Origin: Acidovorax sp. SUPP3334
GTDB taxonomy: Bacteria > Pseudomonadota > Gammaproteobacteria > Burkholderiales > Burkholderiaceae_C
DNA: 64,000 nucleotides
Direction: 5' to 3'
Assembly: GCF_030159055.1 (NCBI RefSeq)
Contig: NZ_BQXQ01000018.1
Span: forward strand, 37,753 to 101,752
Shown here: piece by piece, positions 35,234-43,028 of the stretch
How the letters are laid out: each line of letters starts with the position of its first letter
How positions within the stretch are numbered: position 1 is the stretch's first letter
The notes under the pieces: model-generated
Told to the model about the DNA's origin: nothing
The model's input: the letters and a program-made list of their open reading frames with translations, nothing else
The model's database searches: none
Program-made: the position numbers and the translations under genes

Positions 35234-36730
35234 TCATTTGTGTCCGCCGCCGCTGGAATATCCGCCGAAGGAGCCGCCTGAACTTCGGTAGCCGCCGCCC
35301 GACGATCCCGAGCAGTTGCTCATGAGCAGCAGGATGATGATGAGGATGATCGCAATCACGATGATGGTCCCGCAGCCCAGGCTGGTGGCGCTGGCCAGCG
35401 GGGCGGCGTCCGCGCGTTTGAACAGGTCTTTTTGCCCGTCCAGCTTGAAGGCCTGCGCCACCACCGCGCTGTCGATCTTGCTGCCGCTGGACCAGGTGAT
35501 CTCGCGCGGGGTCTGCTCCATCGACAGCAGGCCGCGGCCGGTGCTGCTGGCGAAGTCGCGGTTGGCGCTCTTCTGGCCGCGCTCCACCGGCCAGTAGAAC
35601 TCGCCGGCCACGTAGGTGGTCTCGACGTCGTATTGGCTCGATAGCCGGTAGGTGGTGCCCAGGTAGGTGGCGCTCTGGCCGCCGCCGGTCATCTGCGGCG
35701 CGCCGGTGGTGGGCCGCACCAGGCTCCAGCCGTCGGTGGCATCCACCAGGAAGGAAAACCCCTTCTTCTGGTTGTAGAGCAGGTACTCGTCCCAGCCGAA
35801 ATATTCGTCGTCTCCCGGCTCCACGCCCATGCGGTGCTGAAAGCCCACCACCTGCCAGTGCGTGCCTTCCAGCTGCCCCACCTTGCCCAGCGGGATGAGC
35901 GGGCTCACCGGCTCGTCCTGCTCGGCATGGCGCAGCTCGGCCCCCAGGCCGCTGGACAGGTCGATGAGGCTGTTGCACGACGGGCAGGTCAGGCTCTTGG
36001 TGCTGCCCAGCTTCACGGACACGGGCGCGCCGCAGTTGGGGCAGTTGAACTGGCGGCCTTTTTCGTCCTTGGCAGACGCGTCCTTCAGGCCCTGCAGCTT
36101 CAAATCTTCGAGCTGCACGGCCCGGCCGCGGTCCACCTTCGGGGGCATGCTGCCGTAGTCGATCGACAGCACCTCGCCGTCCGCGCTGCGCAGCTCCACC
36201 ATGCTGAAAGGCTGGCCCAGCGGCGGCAGCTTGGGCAGTTCGCCCTGGGCGGAGATGAGGTGCGCCTGCACGTTGGCGGCCACGCTGTACGGCTTGCCGG
36301 CCACCGCCGTGGTCATGCCGACCCGGAACTGCTCCGCCGCGGGCAGCTCGCGCCCCACCGCGGTCGGCCGCGTGAACACGTAGGCGCCGTTGTCTTCGCC
36401 CAGGGTGGCGGTGGTGCCGTCGTCGAGGAAGGCGTTCCACTCGGTCCAGGTGCCGGTGTCGCCCTTGTATTGCAGGCGCCCGATCAGCGTGAAGGGCAGG
36501 TCCTGCCCGTCCAGCACGATGCGGCCGCTGGCCATGAGCTGCAGGGGGCTGTGGTCGTCGAAGACCTCGGCCATCTTGCCCACGCGCGTGAGCACCTCGC
36601 CGCTGCGCACCACCGTGCTCTGGCAGTACGGGCAGACGGCGTGGGTGGACTGCGCGCTCTTGAATTCGACCGGCGCGCCGCAGCCGGGGCAGGGCGCGCG
36701 GTAGGTACGCTGGGTGCCGCTCTCGGCCAT
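35234..36730 (-). CDS. DUF4178-domain protein with two zinc ribbons
   Basis: 498 residues. N-terminal zinc ribbon PCPGCGAPVEFKSAQ with HAVCPYCQS, first DUF4178-like beta domain (LPFTLIGRLQYKGDTGTWTE, WNAFLDDG), second ribbon FNCPNCGAPVSV with LTCPSCNS, second DUF4178-like domain (LEGTHWQVVGFQHRMGVEPG, WDEYLLYNQKKGFSFLV), and a C-terminal membrane helix (GTIIVIAIILIIILLLMSNC) followed by a Ser/Gly tail SGGSFGGYSSGGG. The internal duplication is plain. Likely bound to the inner membrane in a complex with the SPFH and DUF350 neighbours; biochemical role unknown. Confidence 0.87.
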   Translation of the reverse strand: MAESGTQRTYRAPCPGCGAPVEFKSAQSTHAVCPYCQSTVVRSGEVLTRVGKMAEVFDDHSPLQLMASGRIVLDGQDLPFTLIGRLQYKGDTGTWTEWNAFLDDGTTATLGEDNGAYVFTRPTAVGRELPAAEQFRVGMTTAVAGKPYSVAANVQAHLISAQGELPKLPPLGQPFSMVELRSADGEVLSIDYGSMPPKVDRGRAVQLEDLKLQGLKDASAKDEKGRQFNCPNCGAPVSVKLGSTKSLTCPSCNSLIDLSSGLGAELRHAEQDEPVSPLIPLGKVGQLEGTHWQVVGFQHRMGVEPGDDEYFGWDEYLLYNQKKGFSFLVDATDGWSLVRPTTGAPQMTGGGQSATYLGTTYRLSSQYDVETTYVAGEFYWPVERGQKSANRDFASSTGRGLLSMEQTPREITWSSGSKIDSAVVAQAFKLDGQKDLFKRADAAPLASATSLGCGTIIVIAIILIIILLLMSNCSGSSGGGYRSSGGSFGGYSSGGGHK

Positions 36731-36798
36731 GTTTTTTGGAGTGTTTTTGGCCTCCTGCCCTAGTATTGATTGGGCAGGATGCTATTCAATCGATAGCG
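36731..36798 (-). repeat. dispersed two-hairpin intergenic repeat, copy 4
   Basis: On the minus strand GCTATCGATTGAATAGC, then a second hairpin CCTGCCCAATC...TAGGGCAGG and a purine-rich tail. It occupies the whole gap between the SPFH gene stop and the DUF4178 start. Confidence 0.7.
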
Positions 36799-36802
36799 AC
36801 GA

Positions 36803-37864
36803 CTAGACCAGCTTCTTGAGCAGTTCGGCCTTCTTGGCGTCGAACTCCTCCTGCGTGAGGATGCCCTTGGCCTTGAGCTCGCCCAGCTTCTCCAGCGTGG
36901 CCATCACGTCCTCGGGCTTGACGCCGGCCGCCGGCGCGGCTGCCACGGCGGCAGCGGCCTGCTGGGCCGCTGCGGGGTTCTGGCCCTGCAGGCCCTGCTG
37001 CAGGTTCTGCGCCAGCACCTGGCCCAGCGCCACGCCGGCGCCCAGGCCCATGGCGTCGCCGGCAATGCCGCCCCCGCCGTTGCCCGAGCCTTCGGCGAAC
37101 TTCGGAATCGCCTGCGCCGTCTGGTACTGCATGAACTTGCCCATGTCGTTGCCGACCATGCCCATGCCGATCTTCTGGTCCAGGATCTTCTGCAGCTCTT
37201 CGGGCAGCGAGACGTTCTGCACCGTCATGCCTTCCAGCAGCAGGCCGATCTTGGCGAACGCGGGCTGCTGCTCCTTGGCGAGGGCTTCGGCGAACATCAC
37301 CTGGTTGGCCGCCAGATCGAGGAACGGCAGGCCGCTGCCCGCGATGGCGTTGCTGATGTTCTGCAGCACCAGGCCGCGCAGTTGGCCGTCGATCTCGGAG
37401 ACGGTGTATTCAGCGCGCGTGCCCGAGATTTCGGTGTGGAACAGCTTGGGGTCGGCCACGCGGAAGGCGTAGTTGCCGAAGGCGCGCAGGCGCACGGCGC
37501 CGAAGTCCTTGTCGCGGATGGTGATGGGCTGCGGCGTGCCCCACTTCTGGTCCACCTGCTGGCGCGTGCTGAAGAAGTACACGTCGCTCTTGAACGGGGA
37601 CTCGAAGAGCTTGTCCCAGTTCTTCAGATAGGTGAGCACCGGCAGCGTCTGCGTCGTGAGCTTGTAGGTGCCGGGGCCGAACACGTCGGCCACCTGGCCC
37701 TCGTTCACGAAGACCGCCATCTGCGACTCGCGCACCACCAGCGTGCCGCCGTTCTGGATTTCCATGTCCCGCATCGGGAAGCGCCAGGTCAGGGTGCCGT
37801 CGCTGTCCTCCGTCCACTGGATGATGTCGATGAACTGTTTCTTGATGAAGTCCATGAGGGCCAT
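36803..37864 (-). CDS. SPFH-domain protein with SHOCT tail (virion-core-protein-like)
   Basis: 353 residues from ATG 37864, with GGGAG ahead. SPFH/band-7 portion covers residues about 20-250 (LVVRESQMAVFVNEGQVADV, FGPGTYKLTTQTLPVLTYLK, SLPEELQKILDQKIGMGMVG). A Gly-rich stretch and an Ala/Gln coiled region follow, then a C-terminal SHOCT motif (LEKLGELKAKGILTQEEFDA). There is no strong N-terminal membrane helix. Proteins of this type scaffold membrane microdomains. It heads a same-strand cluster SPFH-DUF4178-DUF350 that ran into the aminopropyltransferase gene before the hsd operon was placed between them (inferred). Confidence 0.88.
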   Translation of the reverse strand: MALMDFIKKQFIDIIQWTEDSDGTLTWRFPMRDMEIQNGGTLVVRESQMAVFVNEGQVADVFGPGTYKLTTQTLPVLTYLKNWDKLFESPFKSDVYFFSTRQQVDQKWGTPQPITIRDKDFGAVRLRAFGNYAFRVADPKLFHTEISGTRAEYTVSEIDGQLRGLVLQNISNAIAGSGLPFLDLAANQVMFAEALAKEQQPAFAKIGLLLEGMTVQNVSLPEELQKILDQKIGMGMVGNDMGKFMQYQTAQAIPKFAEGSGNGGGGIAGDAMGLGAGVALGQVLAQNLQQGLQGQNPAAAQQAAAAVAAAPAAGVKPEDVMATLEKLGELKAKGILTQEEFDAKKAELLKKLV

Positions 37865-37989
37865 GCGGTGCTCCCGTTCGAGGTGTGCGGAGGGGTTGAA
37901 AAGTGCGGCCATCATAGCGGCGCCCTGGCGCTTGGCTATCGCGGTGTTGGACACGATCAATTGGCGCTCGCCAATGCGCTATGACCGCT

Positions 37990-38121
37990 TTACGCGTCGC
38001 AGTCGGAGAAATTCTGTCCGTCGCAGATCACGACGACGTGCGTGCCATGGTCGGCCATCGTCAGCACCTCTGAACCACTCAGCGCCACTTGCCGTTCCTT
38101 GGACGCCTTCGCGGTGGGCAT
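37990..38121 (-). CDS. small ORF, 43 residues, unknown
   Basis: From ATG 38121 the minus strand encodes MPTAKASKERQVALSGSEVL then TMADHGTHVVVICDGQNFSD and CDA before TAA at 37990. The composition is protein-like (a beta-strand HVVVICDG) and it directly follows the membrane protein gene at 38151 on the same strand. No ribosome site is obvious and no family is recognised; it may be the end of a degraded gene. Confidence 0.3.
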   Translation of the reverse strand: MPTAKASKERQVALSGSEVLTMADHGTHVVVICDGQNFSDCDA

Positions 38122-38150
38122 TGCACTGGGCAGCGAGTCGGAGAAGGAGG

Positions 38151-38648
38151 CTATGGAGTAATTTGCTGGTTGTTAGAGCCCGCCTGTTCGTTTACCCATT
38201 CCCGGCTTTTGCCCTTGACGCACCAATCAGGGTTGCGGATCCAGTCTGTGAACCACATTGCAGGGTTGTCCTTCAAGTCCGAGCAAATCGAGTAGCCCAA
38301 GGTGGGCATATAGAAGCGCAGGGCCACCGAAGTGACTGGGATCAACACCATTACAAACACATTCAGCAAGAGGGCGAACATGAAAAACCGCTCGAATTTC
38401 TTGATGCTGTTTTCGCGGCAGGGTACCGCGCGCATCGCGCCCAACACCATAGCCACAAGAAATGTAAACGCCGTGAACGGCGCCATCTGGGCAACAGGTG
38501 CAATTCGGACAACGGGGGCCAGAGAAGCAATTTCCTGAAAGGTGGGTATCAGTCCATATTGAGTTGCCAGAATACCGCTCGCCGCGATTCCAAGAAATAG
38601 CGGCGTAATCCACCACATGGCTTTCCGTAATGTCTTGGCGTCGTGCAT
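38151..38648 (-). CDS. hypothetical inner membrane protein (DUF1240-like)
   Basis: 165 residues from ATG 38648 (an in-frame start 16 codons earlier exists). Three to four membrane helices: MWWITPLFLGIAASGILATQ, FTAFTFLVAMVLGAMRAV, FFMFALLLNVFVMVLIPV. The C-terminal motif NPAMWFTDWIRNPDWCVKGK resembles DUF1240-type proteins of enterobacteria. It follows, on the same strand, the remnant of a toxin-like C-terminus ending at 38677, so it may have been the matching immunity protein; this is a guess from position and topology. GC content is lower than average, consistent with transfer. Confidence 0.55.
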   Translation of the reverse strand: MHDAKTLRKAMWWITPLFLGIAASGILATQYGLIPTFQEIASLAPVVRIAPVAQMAPFTAFTFLVAMVLGAMRAVPCRENSIKKFERFFMFALLLNVFVMVLIPVTSVALRFYMPTLGYSICSDLKDNPAMWFTDWIRNPDWCVKGKSREWVNEQAGSNNQQITP

Positions 38649-38676
38649 GCTCTGATGGTATTCAAGTGGCAGCGAT

Positions 38677-39070
38677 CTAATATCGCACGCAGGCAATGCG
38701 GCAAAGCCAGTCCTTCACGCTTTGATCGATAGCCCTGCCTAATTCGACTTTCTTTTGCGCCACGGCATTGCGCAGATCGTCCTGCCAAGATTGTGTCTTG
38801 GTGTCGATGTAGTAGATGCCCTGGGCGGTCTGCTCCGGAAGCATTTTGAGGGCGGCGATCACCTTGCCTTTGATCCCATAGTGGTTGTCCAGCGAGTTAA
38901 GAACATAGCCGCCAAACACGGCCGTGATCGCCATCGCAAGCAATGGCGCCACAGCCACCGTTGTGACCAGAGAGATGCCGACAGCCGCTGATATAGCTGC
39001 CGATGCCAGCCATGCCGATGGCGTTCAGCGTTTTGGTGATGGCAAGCGCATCATTGGCTCCCTGCGCTAC
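38677..39070 (-). pseudogene. C-terminal remnant of a membrane-active toxin-like protein, frameshifted
   Basis: Two frames must be joined near 38990 to give a continuous protein: GANDALAITKTLNAIGMAGI then GSYIS, continuing AVGISLVTTVAVAPLLAMAI, TAVFGGYVLNSLDNHYGIKG and a polar end KDWLCRIACVRY. Long Ala/Val/Ile helices followed by VLNSLDNHYG resemble C-termini of PAAR-linked or colicin-like toxins. No PAAR or Rhs part remains upstream. A single-base insertion explains the shift. Family assignment is tentative; the frame change and missing N-terminus are visible. Confidence 0.4.
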
Positions 39071-39087
39071 CGGCCCAACCCACGGCT

Positions 39088-39207
39088 CACTGGCTGCTGG
39101 AGCCCACGGTGCAGGCCGTGGCGTTCTTCTTCCATGAAAAGGCCTGGGAGCGTGCCGCCCGCCGCCGCGCGGCGGCGGCCGAGAGCAATGCCGCCTTGGC
39201 GGCGTGA
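39088..39207 (+). pseudogene. C-terminal fragment of a DUF2061 membrane protein
   Basis: The + strand reads HWLLEPTVQAVAFFFHEKAW followed by an Ala/Arg-rich end and TGA at 39205. LEPTVQAVAFFFHEKAW is the typical end of DUF2061 proteins. The frame is closed by a stop shortly upstream and there is no start codon, so only the last 40 residues remain. Confidence 0.45.
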
Positions 39208-39290
39208 GAGGGCCGTTCATGCCGTTTCGCACCTGGCTGATGGAGCGCCTGGCCGGCCTGGCCGGCGCCCAACCCTGAACCCCTGGAAGG

Positions 39291-39596
39291 TCAGGCCCGG
39301 GTGTCGAGCAGCGAGCCCATCATGCGGTCTTCGGTGCGCAGCACCTGCAGATTGGCCTTGAATGCGTAGGTGGCGGACATCTGATCGACCGCATCGGCCT
39401 CCAGCGAAGCCCCCTCCTGCGCCGCGCGGCCCACGCGGGTGGTGGCCACGCCGCCTTGGTCCGCCACCGCCTCCTGGTCCACCGTCTGGCGCTTGAAGCC
39501 GGGGGTTTTCATGTTCGCCACGTTGTTGGCCGACACATCCATGCGCACCTGGGCGGCGCGCAGGCCGGAAGCGGCGATCGAGGAAACAGAGGCCAT
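39291..39596 (-). CDS. flagellar basal-body rod-like protein
   Basis: 101 residues with a GGAG ribosome site ahead of ATG 39596. The N-terminal block IAASGLRAAQVRMDVSANNV and ANMKTPGFKRQ is the conserved rod/hook N-terminus (SGLxAAxxxxdvsANNVANxxTpGFK), and the C-terminal block DAVDQMSATYAFKANLQVLR is the matching coiled C-terminal helix. It is shorter than FlgB, FlgC, FlgF or FlgG, lacking a middle domain, and it is not next to other flagellar genes. Probably a stand-alone rod-family protein of unknown role. Confidence 0.75.
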   Translation of the reverse strand: MASVSSIAASGLRAAQVRMDVSANNVANMKTPGFKRQTVDQEAVADQGGVATTRVGRAAQEGASLEADAVDQMSATYAFKANLQVLRTEDRMMGSLLDTRA

Positions 39597-39741
39597 GGAA
39601 ATGCTCCGGTGGAGGGCAGGGAAGTGGCCGGATTATCCGCCGCGGGTGCGCGAATGACCAGCCCGGTTGCCGTCCTCCCAACGTTCGGCGCCCGCGCCGG
39701 CAGCGGCGTGGCCCGTGCGGAAGAAGCCGAAATCTCGTTGT

Positions 39742-39789
39742 GCTATTAAATTAATAGCTGTATGCCCTAGTGGATATTGCGCTGGATGC
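39742..39789 (+). repeat. dispersed two-hairpin intergenic repeat, copy 5
   Basis: GCTATTAAATTAATAGC followed by TGTATGCCCTAGTGGATATT and GCGCTGGATGC. Very similar to the copy at 57587; located just beyond the 3' end of the GntR gene. Confidence 0.72.
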
Positions 39790-39813
39790 CGATTCGACCG
39801 AGATCCGAATCCA

Positions 39814-40479
39814 TCAATCGGCGTTCACGTATTCCGGGTGCCGGGCGCAGATATCGTCCACCTGGCTGAGCGTGCCCGACAGGTGCGCGCGCAGCGCCTC
39901 CTGTGCAGCGCCCGCATCGCCCCGCGCGATCGCGTCGGCGATGGCCCGGTGGTCGGCCAGCACGGCCTGGGCCTTGCCCGCGCTGGGCAGGTGCAGGTGG
40001 CGCAGCCGGTCCACGTGGCCCGAGTGGCTGCGCACCAGATCCCACAGGCGCGGCACCTCGGCCGCCTCGTACATCAGTTGGTGGAACGCCTGGTCCGCCT
40101 GCGAAAACGCATCGGGCTGCAGCGGCTCGGCCGCAGCCTGCATCACGCTGATCTGGGCCTGCAGGCGCTGGCCGATGGCCTCGCCGCCCTGCAGCGCCAG
40201 GGTGCGCACCACTTCGAGTTCGATGGAGCGGCGCAGGTAGTGCGCCTGCCGCGCGGCCGGCACGTCGATGCGGCTGACCACCGTGGCGTGCTGCGGAAAG
40301 ATGTCCACCAGCCCCTCTTCGCCCAGCCGCATGAGCGCATCGCGCACGGGCGTCTGGCTGATGCCGAAGCGCTCGGCCAGTTCGGCGCGCGCCAGCACCG
40401 TGCCGGGGGCCAGGTCCAGCGACACGATGGCGGCGCGCAGCTTTTCGAAGATCTGCGGCGCCGCGTGGCGCGACAACAC
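39814..40479 (-). CDS. GntR-family (FCD) transcriptional regulator
   Basis: 221 residues from GTG 40479 (TTG one codon later is an alternative). N-terminal winged helix: QIFEKLRAAIVSLDLAPGTV, LARAELAERFGISQTPVRDA, LMRLGEEGLVDIFPQHATVV. The C-terminal FCD domain has the metal-site pattern RRSIELEVVRTLAL, DQAFHQLMYEAAEVP and DHRAIADAIARGDAGAAQEA. It is divergent from the dehydratase-aldolase-Bug operon with less than 100 bp between, and is the likely local repressor, responding to the sugar acid or its product. Confidence 0.92.
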   Translation of the reverse strand: MLSRHAAPQIFEKLRAAIVSLDLAPGTVLARAELAERFGISQTPVRDALMRLGEEGLVDIFPQHATVVSRIDVPAARQAHYLRRSIELEVVRTLALQGGEAIGQRLQAQISVMQAAAEPLQPDAFSQADQAFHQLMYEAAEVPRLWDLVRSHSGHVDRLRHLHLPSAGKAQAVLADHRAIADAIARGDAGAAQEALRAHLSGTLSQVDDICARHPEYVNAD

Positions 40480-40559
40480 GCCGCCCCCCCGAATCCCTGC
40501 GCAGCGCCCGGTGGTTCGCCCCCGACGACCTGCGCTCCTTCGGCCACCGTTCCCGCATC

Positions 40560-42212
40560 ATGCAGATGGGCTACGCGCCCGAAGACTGGGTGGGCAAGCC
40601 CATCATCGCCATCGTCAACACGTGGTCGGACATCAACCCCTGCCACGGCCATTTCAAGCAGCGCGTGGAAGACGTCAAGCGCGGCGTGCTGCAGGCGGGC
40701 GGCTTTCCCATCGAGTTGCCCGCCATCTCGCTGGCCGAGGCGTTCGTCAAGCCCACCACCATGCTCTACCGCAACATGCTCGCCATGGAGACCGAAGAGC
40801 TGCTGCGCAGCCACCCGGTCGATGGCGCGGTGCTGATGGGCGGCTGCGACAAGACTGGCCCCGGCCTGCTGATGGGCGCCATCAGCATGGGCCTGCCGTG
40901 CATCTTCGTGCCCGCCGGCCCCATGCTGCGCGGCAACTACAACGGGCAGGTGCTGGGCTCGGGCTCGGACGCGTGGAAGCTCTGGGACGAACGCCGCGCC
41001 GGCCAGATCACGCAGACGCAGTGGCTCGGGGTGGAAGGCGGCATCGCCCGCAGCCACGGCACCTGCATGACCATGGGCACGGCCAGCACCATGACGGCGA
41101 TCGCCGAGGCCATCGGCATGACGCTGCCGGGCGCATCGTCCATTCCCGCGCCGGACGCCAACCACGTGCGCATGAGCGCCGAAAGCGGCCGCCGCATCGT
41201 CGAGATGGTCTGGCAGGACGAAACCCCGGCGAAGCTGCTGAGCCGCGAATCGTTCCTGAACGGCATCAACGTCGCCATGGCCGTGGGCTGCTCCACCAAT
41301 GCCATCGTCCACCTGGTGGCCATGTCGCGCCGCGCGGGCGCGCACTGCGCCGTGACGCTGGATGATTTCGACGCGGCCAGCCGCCACGTGCCCGTGATCG
41401 CCAACGTGCGGCCCAGCGGCGACACCTACCTGATGGAAGACTTCTACTACGCGGGCGGCCTGCCCGGCCTGATGTCGCGCATGCCGCAGCACCTGCACCT
41501 GGGTGCATGCACCGTCACCGGCCGCACGCTGGGCGAGAACATCGAAGGCGCGGCGGTCTTCAACGACGACGTGATCCGCCCATTGGACAACCCCATCTAC
41601 GCCGAAGGCGCTCTCGCCGTGCTGCGCGGCAACCTCGCGCCCGACGGCGCTGTCATCAAGCCCAGCGCCTGCGCGCCGCACCTGCAGCAGCACACGGGCC
41701 CGGCGCTCGTGTTCGACGACTACCCCAGCATGAAGGCCGCGGTGGAAGACCCCGACCTCGACGTGACGGCCGACCACATCCTGGTGCTGCGCAACGCCGG
41801 CCCGCAGGGCGGCCCCGGCATGCCCGAATGGGGCATGCTGCCCATTCCAGCCAAGCTGGTGAAGCAGGGCGTGCGCGACATGCTGCGCCTGTCCGACGCG
41901 CGCATGAGCGGCACCAGCTACGGCGCCTGCATCCTGCACGCCGCGCCCGAGGCCTACATCGGCGGCCCGCTGGCGCTCGTGAAAACCGGCGACCTCATCA
42001 CCGTGGACGTGCCCGCGCGCCGCATCCACATGGAAGTGAGCGATGAGGAACTCGCCCGCCGCCGCGCCGCCTGGACCCCGCCGCCCGCGCGCTACCAGCG
42101 CGGCTACGGCTGGATGTTCAGCCGCCACATCCTGCAGGCCGACCAGGGCTGCGACTTCGATTTCCTCGAAACCGGCTTCGGCGCCCCCGTGCCCGAGCCC
42201 GACATCTTCTGA
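40560..42212 (+). CDS. IlvD/Edd-family dehydratase, probably sugar-acid dehydratase
   Basis: 550 residues from the first in-frame ATG, 40560. Family motifs: TWSDINPCHGHFKQRVEDVK (first cluster Cys), GGCDKTGPGLLMGAISMG (second Cys), GTCMTMGTASTMTAIAEAIG (third Cys region), and DARMSGTSYGACILHAAPEA near the end. These are [Fe-S]-dependent dehydratases acting on dihydroxy acids; the branch with WFAPDDLRSFGHRSR ahead of the ATG resembles arabonate/xylonate dehydratases. Homologous residues RSARWFAPDDLRSFGHRSRI are encoded in frame upstream but no ATG, GTG or TTG precedes them, so the 5' end is odd. Followed by an RraA-like aldolase and a Bug protein. Confidence 0.88.
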   Translation: MQMGYAPEDWVGKPIIAIVNTWSDINPCHGHFKQRVEDVKRGVLQAGGFPIELPAISLAEAFVKPTTMLYRNMLAMETEELLRSHPVDGAVLMGGCDKTGPGLLMGAISMGLPCIFVPAGPMLRGNYNGQVLGSGSDAWKLWDERRAGQITQTQWLGVEGGIARSHGTCMTMGTASTMTAIAEAIGMTLPGASSIPAPDANHVRMSAESGRRIVEMVWQDETPAKLLSRESFLNGINVAMAVGCSTNAIVHLVAMSRRAGAHCAVTLDDFDAASRHVPVIANVRPSGDTYLMEDFYYAGGLPGLMSRMPQHLHLGACTVTGRTLGENIEGAAVFNDDVIRPLDNPIYAEGALAVLRGNLAPDGAVIKPSACAPHLQQHTGPALVFDDYPSMKAAVEDPDLDVTADHILVLRNAGPQGGPGMPEWGMLPIPAKLVKQGVRDMLRLSDARMSGTSYGACILHAAPEAYIGGPLALVKTGDLITVDVPARRIHMEVSDEELARRRAAWTPPPARYQRGYGWMFSRHILQADQGCDFDFLETGFGAPVPEPDIF

Positions 42213-42223
42213 ACCCCGGAGAC

Positions 42224-42940
42224 ATGCCCTTGAACCCCACCACCCGCGACCGCCTCGCCCACGTCAGCACCGCCACGCTGTGCACCGCCCTCTTCAAGAA
42301 GGGGCTGCGCAACCAGTTCCTGCAGAACGTGCACCCCTTGCGCACCGGCCGCGCCAACATGGTGGGCGAGGCCTTCACGCTGCGCTACATCCCGGCGCGC
42401 GAAGACCTGAATACCATCGACGTGTTCAAGAACCCCGACCACCCGCAGCGCAAGGCCGTGGAAGCCTGCCCGCCCGGCGCCGTGCTGGTCATCGACAGCC
42501 GCAAGGACGCGCGCGCCGCATCGGCCGGCTCCATCCTCGCCTCGCGCCTCATGAAGCGCGGCGTGGCCGGGCTGGTCACCGACGGCGGCTTTCGCGACAC
42601 GCCCGAGATCGCCGCGCTCGACATGCCGGCCTACCACCAGCGGCCCTCGGCGCCCACCAATCTCACGCTGCACCAGGCCATCGACATCAACGGGCCCATC
42701 GCCTGCGGCGACGTGGCCGTGTTCCCCGGCGACGTGCTGGTGGGCGATGGCGAGGGCGTGATCGTCATCCCCGCGCACCTGGCCGATGAGATCGCCGCCG
42801 AAGCCACCGAGATGACCGCCTTCGAAGACTTCGTGACCGAGAAGGTGCTGGAAGGCCGCTCGATCATCGGCCTGTACCCGCCCACCGACGCCGCCACCCA
42901 CGGCGACTTCGCCACCTGGCGCGCCGAGAAAGGCCGCTGA
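42224..42940 (+). CDS. RraA-like aldolase/lyase
   Basis: 238 residues, 11 bp after the dehydratase, with CGGAG just ahead. Features of the RraA/HMG-aldolase family: STATLCTALFKKGLRNQF, GEAFTLRYIPAREDL, LVIDSRKDARAASAGSILAS, the metal-binding GVAGLVTDGGFRDTPEIAAL (DGxxRD), and GDVLVGDGEGVIVIPAHLAD. In this context it most likely cleaves a 2-keto-3-deoxy or 4-hydroxy-2-oxo acid made by the dehydratase to give pyruvate and an aldehyde, and does not inhibit RNase E. Confidence 0.88.
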   Translation: MPLNPTTRDRLAHVSTATLCTALFKKGLRNQFLQNVHPLRTGRANMVGEAFTLRYIPAREDLNTIDVFKNPDHPQRKAVEACPPGAVLVIDSRKDARAASAGSILASRLMKRGVAGLVTDGGFRDTPEIAALDMPAYHQRPSAPTNLTLHQAIDINGPIACGDVAVFPGDVLVGDGEGVIVIPAHLADEIAAEATEMTAFEDFVTEKVLEGRSIIGLYPPTDAATHGDFATWRAEKGR

Positions 42941-43028
42941 CACGCGGCGCTGTCAGCCCGCACCCGTTTTCCGCTTTCCCATTTCCCCCGCATCGCAGCA
43001 CCACAACGACAACCCGGAGACAAACCCC

